From: Treponema sp. UBA3649
GTDB taxonomy: Bacteria > Spirochaetota > Spirochaetia > Treponematales > Treponemataceae
Assembly (NCBI GenBank): GCA_002373325.1
Contig: DFKI01000067.1
Coordinates: 1 to 11,062 of the forward strand
Reading direction: 5' to 3'
Length of the DNA: 11,062 bases
The notes beneath the pieces are model-generated. The model searched no databases and was not told the DNA's origin. It worked only from the letters and a program-made list of their open reading frames with translations. The translations under genes were made by a program, and so were the position numbers. Shown here in pieces: positions 6,794-11,062 of this stretch (within the stretch, counting starts at the first letter, position 1; each line of letters opens with the position of its first letter).

Positions 6794-7035
6794 AAGGGCG
6801 TCTGTCATGAGGGAAGGAATCCTTACACGAATTAAATCATATAAGGGGGATTCTGTCTACTTGTTTTTATATTTCAATCATAACTGATGTTGAACATAGG
6901 ACTGTAGAAATCTTACAAAACTCCGAAAAGAAGTCTCTCCTTCTTTGAACTGCTCAACAAGCCTTTTCACAGTTTTTTTCGCTCATCCATCGTCATTGCT
7001 TTGCATTTAATTTCAGCCATTGTAAATTTTCCAGG
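6794..7035. other. Intergenic spacer between the two repeat clusters
   Basis: This stretch separates repeat composites A and B. It contains no intact gene of normal size on either strand. The only coding-like signal is a short frame-interrupted reading frame on the minus strand (6878-7020). The segment 6794-6877 is AT-rich apart from a GGGAAGGAATCC stretch that resembles a decayed module (ii). I see no promoter, RNA gene or clear terminator in it. Confidence 0.5.
6878..7020 (-). pseudogene. Short ORF interrupted at an A7 run; possible gene remnant
   Basis: From ATG at 7020 the zero frame reads MAEIKCKAMTMDERKK, then L and a stop at 6969-6967. The interruption falls at seven consecutive A residues on the minus strand (6979-6973). 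Reading continues after a -1 shift as TVKRLVEQFKEGETSFRSF and on to a TGA at 6880-6878, for 47 residues in total. The composition (charged amphipathic helix, KRLVEQFKEG) looks protein-like and faintly recalls the N-terminal helix-turn-helix of transposase accessory proteins, but I do not recognise a family. The ribosome-binding site is weak. It could be a decayed remnant, a frameshifted short gene or chance. It lies between two clusters of inverted repeats, which fits remnant mobile DNA. Confidence 0.3.
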
Positions 7036-7136
7036 AATTTGTCATTGCCGGATAGGTCCTTATGTCATTGCCGGACTTGATCCTGCAATCTCTCCTGCAA
7101 AAGGGATTCCCGCGTCGGGGCGTGGGAATGACATTG
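7036..7136 (-). repeat. Composite palindromic repeat B (inverse of A, module order changed)
   Basis: Module (i) is present with arms ATTGCCGGA (7067-7075) and TCCTGCAAT (7081-7089) around loop CTTGA, the complement of the loop in copy A. A half-copy, TGTCATTGCCGGA (7040-7052), lies 23 bases before its repeat at 7063-7075. Module (ii) has arms ATTCCCGCG (7106-7114) and CGTGGGAAT (7121-7129). Reading the minus strand, the order is (ii) then (i), the opposite of copy A, so the modules have been assembled separately. The cluster lies just past the mfd stop. Confidence 0.8.
7099..7129 (-). terminator. Possible terminator of mfd formed by repeat module (ii)
   Basis: On the minus strand the 9-bp hairpin of module (ii) (one non-Watson-Crick pair, loop CCCCGA) is followed by CCCTTTTGC. 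It lies about 50 bases past the mfd stop. The U-tract has only four bases, so termination strength is doubtful. Confidence 0.35.
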
Positions 7137-7175
7137 TTTTGTAAAAGTCGAAATTGGAGCAAATATTCCCATTAT

Positions 7176-10100
7176 TTACAACAATCTCTCCAGCTTATCC
7201 TTTATGAACTCGCACTTGGTCTTCAAATCTACGGATTCGGTTTTCATCACAATGTGATTCGGATTCGATGGATTGGGACGCACGGATTTCGGGAACAGCT
7301 TTATCAGGCCGGTGAGTTTGTCGAAACTGATTTTACTTATGTCCGCAAATTCCGCCGTGACATTTTTGTTTCTTTCAATCAACGACTGGATTCCGAGTTT
7401 CGCACACAAAATGCGGATGTTTGCCATGCCCAAAAGACTGTTCACTTCTTCAGGGACAGGACCGAATCTGTCGAACATTTCCTCATGCACTGCCTCAAGC
7501 TCGTCGGAAGATTTTATGTTCGCAATCTTTTTGTACATCTCCATTTTTGTCTGCGCGTCAGGAATGTAGGAATCCGGGATGAAGCCTGAGTAATCAAGCT
7601 CAAGAAGAACCTCATTCGGTGCCTGCCAGTTGCTTGACTGCAATCTTTCAATGGCGGAATTCAAAAGGTTCAGGTACATCTCAAATCCCACGGCGCACAC
7701 TTCCCCGCTCTGGTCCCTTCCCAAAAGATTTCCCGCACCTCGAATCTCCATGTCCTTCATAGCGATTCTGAATCCGCTTCCAAGCTCGGTAAAATCAGAG
7801 ATGACCTGGAGTCGCTTCATCGCAACTTCGGAAAGTGCTTTGTTCTCAGGATAAAAAAGATACGCATAGGCTTTTCTGTCGCTTCTTCCCACACGTCCAC
7901 GGAGCTGATAGAGCTGGCTCACACCGAACATATCCGCACGGTCGATTATGATTGTGTTCACATTCGGAATGTCAATGCCGTTTTCAATGATTGTTGTCGC
8001 AACAAGAATATGAAATCCTCCCATTTTAAAGCGACGGAAAATGTCGTCAAGCTCATCGCTGGTCATCTGTCCATGTGCCACATCAATCAGCATTTCTGGA
8101 ACGATGCGCTCAAGTTTGGATTTTACCTCCATCAAAGTTTCCACCCGGTTGTGCAAGAAGAAAACCTGCCCTCCCCTGTCTACCTCGCGACGGATTGCCT
8201 CGGCTACCTTTTCCTCTGAATAGCTGTCTATCGTAGTCTCAATGGGCTGTCGGTTCTGCGGCGGAGTTGTCAAAAGAGACATATCACGGATTTTCAAAAG
8301 ACTCATGTGAAGCGTTCGTGGGATTGGAGTTGCGCTCAAAGCAAGACAGTCAATGTTTGTTTTCATCTCCTTGAGTTTTTCCTTGTCCTTAACACCGAAC
8401 CTCTGCTCCTCGTCAATTATCATCAGTCCAAGATCCTTGTAGACTATGTCCTTCTGCAATATTCTGTGGGTTCCAACGAGTATGTCGATTTTTCCCTCCT
8501 TCAACTGCGCGATGATTTTTTTCTGCTCAGCCGGCGGAACAAAGCGTGAGAGTTGTGCAATGCGGACCGGGAAATTTCTGAAACGCTCGGTACAGTTTTC
8601 AAAATGCTGCTCGGCAAGGATTGTAGTCGGTGCAAGAAAGGCAACCTGTTTTCCACCCATCACGGCTTTAAATGCAGAACGCATGGCAATCTCTGTTTTT
8701 CCGTAACCCACGTCGCCGCAAACAAGACGATCCATCGGAACCGGTTTTTCCATATCTGCCTTGATTTCCTGGGTCGTCGAAAACTGGTCGGGAGTGTCCT
8801 CATAAGGAAATGCCGCCTCAAACGCTGCCTGCCATTCGGTGTCTTTTGGGAATGGGAAGCCACGGGATGCCTGTCGCTTTGAATAGAGGTCAATCAGTTT
8901 TTCAGCAATCTCCTGGACTTTTTGCTGAACCTTCGCCTTCCTTGAGTTCCAGCTTTTTGACCCGATTTTATCCACCGAAACATGCTCGTTGTCACCACCG
9001 ATATATCTCTGCACAAGATTCACCTGCTCGATGGGAACAAAGACATACTCCTCGCCCGCATATTCAAGTTTGATATAATCGCGTTCAGTCCCCATCGCCT
9101 TGATTCTTTCAATCCCCTTGAAAAGTCCGATTCCATAATTCACATGGACAATAAAATCACCCGGCGTGAGATCGACGAAGGTTTCAATCGGCTTGGACTT
9201 GGTTTTACGCATGGATTTCGGAGCGGCTTTTTTCCGGCCAAAAATCTCGTTTTCCTGAATCACAAGGATTTTTTCACTGGGGATAGCAAATCCTTCGGTA
9301 AGCGGACTCGGGAAAACTTGGAGCGGTTTCAAATCAGGATTTTCCGGTTCCTTGAATTCCTTAACGACCTCGGAGATTCTAAGCGCCTGGTTCGGATTGT
9401 CGGCAAAAATACTGATGTTCCATCCATCTTCCTGTCTTCCACGCAGCTCTTCCTTGAGATAGCTGATGTTTCCGAGAAAACTCAGGGCAGCCTCACTGTG
9501 GAATTCAATCACGCCGGAAGCTTCATCCTGCGACACCTCCTTATCCGAAAGCATCTCCATGGAGCTAAGGGAACGAATCTTCACGGACATGGGATGATTT
9601 TCAATCAGCGTGGAAAAATCAAGAAGCATATAACGCGGAGTAAGAACCGGCAATGTCTGTCGTGCCTTCCTGAACGCATTGTTGAATTCTGTCAGCAATA
9701 CTTTCTGACCGTTTGCGAGCCTGTCAAAATCAATGCAGAAAATCACCGTGGAATCCTTGATATAATCTGTAAGTGAGTAAAGGCGATCCCAAAGTATGCC
9801 GTAGAAAAACTCCTCGCCCTCTGTCTCTTTGTTCACATAAAGCTCGCCCAAGATTCTGTCCTTTTCGCTTTTTGCCTTGTCGGTGAGCGAAAGATGAATC
9901 TCCTGATTGGACTGAATGTCGGAAATTTGATTTTTTTCTTCTATTATATTGTCATTTTTTGAATCCTTCCCTTCTGATTTTTCAGTCCCGGAAAGTCCTG
10001 TACCTGCACTCCTTCGGTTTTTATCGTATTCCGCAAAATTGTTTATGATTCCAGATTTCTCTATGTCATTCAATTTTTCTTCAAGCACGGATGTCAGCTC

Positions 10101-10919
10101 GTCGGTCCACACAACTTCCTTCATGGGATAGACAAGGAGAGATTCTGTACTCTCAAGGGACGACTGAGTTTCCGGGTCAAAAAATTTAATCTGGGAAACC
10201 TCATCAAAGTCAAAAACAATTCTGCTAGGATGCTCCTCACAAGGCATGAAAACGTCAATGACCTCACCACGCACTGAAAACTCGCCTCTCACCCCCACTT
10301 TCGGAACCCTGATATAACCAAGGGATGAAAGTTTGTCCGAAAAATCCGTAAGATTCAAAGTCTGTCCGCGTCGGATTGTGTGAGTGAGCTTTCTGATATA
10401 TGATGGCGGAGGAACCGGAGTCAAAAATGCCCTTTGAGAGACAATGAACACACGCTGCTTTTGATTTCCGACACTGCTTACGCTATGATCCGCAAGTTTG
10501 GAAAGCCCTCCTGCCCTTCTACCAAAAACGGAAGCCCCTTTTCCGGCAGCTCTGTATGGAAGCATATCCCACCACGGAATCTTTACGATTTCAGCGGAAT
10601 CCCCGATTATTGTCTGCAAGTCGCTTTCAAACTCATCCGCATCCTTTTGGGTGGGAGTAACAATCATAAAATCCTGACTTTCTGTAACGAACTTGCCGTT
10701 GTACTGTTTTTCATGCAGATTCTGGAAGAATTTTTTTCTCAAGAACTCAGCGATGAAAAAACCCGGAAGACTTCCGTTCAGTCCGCTCAAGGTGACGGGC
10801 CAATCTGTTTTTTTCGTAGATACTGTTTCGACGGCTGCTCTGAGCTCTGACCAGGAAGAAATTAACGAACTGAGCGAACTCTGAGGAATTAGTGAATTTG
10901 TTGATAATGAATTTTTCAT
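7176..10919 (-). CDS. mfd: Transcription-repair coupling factor (Mfd)
   Basis: Mfd is a cytoplasmic DNA translocase that displaces RNA polymerase stalled at DNA lesions and recruits UvrA, starting transcription-coupled nucleotide excision repair. The 1247-residue product shows the full domain order: an N-terminal UvrB-like region (to about 290), a CarD-like RNA-polymerase-interacting domain (about 583-650, GDFIVHVNYGIGLFKG), and a RecG-like SF2 translocase. The translocase has Walker A GDVGYGKT (Lys741), DEEQRFGV (from Asp836), LSATPIPRT, TTIIENGIDIPNVNT and QLYQLRGRVGRS. A C-terminal TRCF domain follows (about 1110-1210). It is roughly 100 residues longer than E. coli Mfd (1148), with a polar insertion at about 290-340. 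The ATG at 10919 has GGA five bases upstream, which is weak but plausible. No clear promoter was found. The gene converges on urtA and diverges from the gene at the right edge. Confidence 0.97.
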   Translation of the reverse strand: MKNSLSTNSLIPQSSLSSLISSWSELRAAVETVSTKKTDWPVTLSGLNGSLPGFFIAEFLRKKFFQNLHEKQYNGKFVTESQDFMIVTPTQKDADEFESDLQTIIGDSAEIVKIPWWDMLPYRAAGKGASVFGRRAGGLSKLADHSVSSVGNQKQRVFIVSQRAFLTPVPPPSYIRKLTHTIRRGQTLNLTDFSDKLSSLGYIRVPKVGVRGEFSVRGEVIDVFMPCEEHPSRIVFDFDEVSQIKFFDPETQSSLESTESLLVYPMKEVVWTDELTSVLEEKLNDIEKSGIINNFAEYDKNRRSAGTGLSGTEKSEGKDSKNDNIIEEKNQISDIQSNQEIHLSLTDKAKSEKDRILGELYVNKETEGEEFFYGILWDRLYSLTDYIKDSTVIFCIDFDRLANGQKVLLTEFNNAFRKARQTLPVLTPRYMLLDFSTLIENHPMSVKIRSLSSMEMLSDKEVSQDEASGVIEFHSEAALSFLGNISYLKEELRGRQEDGWNISIFADNPNQALRISEVVKEFKEPENPDLKPLQVFPSPLTEGFAIPSEKILVIQENEIFGRKKAAPKSMRKTKSKPIETFVDLTPGDFIVHVNYGIGLFKGIERIKAMGTERDYIKLEYAGEEYVFVPIEQVNLVQRYIGGDNEHVSVDKIGSKSWNSRKAKVQQKVQEIAEKLIDLYSKRQASRGFPFPKDTEWQAAFEAAFPYEDTPDQFSTTQEIKADMEKPVPMDRLVCGDVGYGKTEIAMRSAFKAVMGGKQVAFLAPTTILAEQHFENCTERFRNFPVRIAQLSRFVPPAEQKKIIAQLKEGKIDILVGTHRILQKDIVYKDLGLMIIDEEQRFGVKDKEKLKEMKTNIDCLALSATPIPRTLHMSLLKIRDMSLLTTPPQNRQPIETTIDSYSEEKVAEAIRREVDRGGQVFFLHNRVETLMEVKSKLERIVPEMLIDVAHGQMTSDELDDIFRRFKMGGFHILVATTIIENGIDIPNVNTIIIDRADMFGVSQLYQLRGRVGRSDRKAYAYLFYPENKALSEVAMKRLQVISDFTELGSGFRIAMKDMEIRGAGNLLGRDQSGEVCAVGFEMYLNLLNSAIERLQSSNWQAPNEVLLELDYSGFIPDSYIPDAQTKMEMYKKIANIKSSDELEAVHEEMFDRFGPVPEEVNSLLGMANIRILCAKLGIQSLIERNKNVTAEFADISKISFDKLTGLIKLFPKSVRPNPSNPNHIVMKTESVDLKTKCEFIKDKLERLL

Positions 10920-10943
10920 TTTTATCCGATATACTAAGAAATA

Positions 10944-10966
10944 GGCCGTGAAAAAAAATCATGGCC
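10944..10966. promoter_or_regulatory. Inverted repeat between divergent mfd and the right-edge gene
   Basis: GGCCGTGA (10944-10951) and TCATGGCC (10959-10966) form an 8-bp inverted repeat, seven pairs plus one G·U or A·C, around seven A residues. It lies in the 93-bp gap between two divergent start codons. No U-tract follows the right arm on the plus strand, so it is not an intrinsic terminator in that direction. An operator or a leader hairpin are both possible. Confidence 0.35.
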
Positions 10967-10985
10967 AGGTTAGATCAGTAAACAA

Positions 10986-11008
10986 GTCTGAAAACTCAGA
11001 CGGGAGTT
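10986..11008 (+). promoter_or_regulatory. Competing leader hairpins next to the ribosome-binding site
   Basis: GTCTGA (10986-10991) pairs perfectly with TCAGAC (10996-11001) around AAAC, ending right before the GGGAG site (11002-11006). An alternative stem, AACTC (10993-10997) with GAGTT (11004-11008), would bury that site. The two stems share bases 10996-10997 and the first one's loop, so they exclude each other. This is the geometry of a translational switch, though the stems are short. Confidence 0.35.
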
Positions 11009-11012
11009 GGTC

Positions 11013-11062
11013 GTGAAACGAACGCTTATAAGTATTATAGCATTTTTTTCAGTTTTTGCATA
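11013..11062 (+). CDS. Partial exported protein of unknown function (5' end only)
   Basis: A GTG at 11013 preceded by GGGAG (11002-11006, six-base spacing) opens a frame that stays open to the window edge. Its 16 complete codons encode MKRTLISIIAFFSVFA, reading the GTG as Met. Two basic residues followed by a hydrophobic stretch with a Ser and an Ala at the end are typical of a Sec signal peptide, so the product is probably exported or a membrane protein. It is transcribed divergently from mfd. Nothing in the visible part identifies a family. Confidence 0.7.
   Translation, partial: MKRTLISIIAFFSVFA

Noticed and set aside
6706..7136. CRISPR array
   Set aside because: Only two half-units occur per cluster at 22-23 base spacing, there are no unique spacers of regular length, and no cas genes are nearby.
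7062..7589. 175-codon plus-strand ORF
   Set aside because: It starts in palindromic repeat B and runs antisense through the Mfd C-terminal domain.
8982..9776. 264-codon plus-strand ORF
   Set aside because: It is antisense to mfd, whose domains and motifs are intact across this stretch. The translation looks unlike any family.

Overview
The window looks like ordinary chromosome of a spirochaete, most likely a Treponema-type host-associated species. This is inferred from protein style (a β-propeller sensor joined to a class III cyclase, a UrtA-type lipoprotein, a long Mfd), AT-rich intergenic DNA and modest overall GC. No single marker gene proves the taxon.

Layout, left to right. (1) Minus strand: glgC (ADP-glucose synthesis for glycogen), then upstream of it hup (HU nucleoid protein). 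Each has its own promoter, and a hairpin terminator separates them. (2) Plus strand: a tRNA-Phe gene with a consensus-like promoter whose -10 lies inside a large inverted repeat, followed by a compact intrinsic terminator. (3) Plus strand: a 1015-residue membrane sensor with a signal peptide, about 14 Reg_prop-type propeller repeats, a Y_Y_Y-like domain, one transmembrane helix, a coiled coil and a complete class III adenylate cyclase domain. Its promoter is so close to the ATG that the mRNA may be leaderless. (4) Plus strand, 85 bp further on: a UrtA-like urea-type ABC substrate-binding lipoprotein with no urtBCDE genes beside it here. (5) A 503-bp intergenic region made of two families of short imperfect palindromes in opposite orientations, flanking a small minus-strand reading frame interrupted at an A7 run. 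(6) Minus strand: full-length mfd (transcription-repair coupling factor) with an unusual low-complexity insertion. (7) The first 50 bp of a plus-strand gene with a GTG start and a signal-peptide-like N terminus, cut by the window edge.

The genes do not form one pathway. The sensor-cyclase and urtA could be co-transcribed, which would place an extracytoplasmic cAMP-producing sensor next to a nutrient-binding lipoprotein, but no promoter or terminator evidence settles this. The points most worth following up are the HTCS-like ectodomain fused to an adenylate cyclase, the operator-like palindrome over the tRNA-Phe promoter, and the mosaic palindromic repeats between urtA and mfd.
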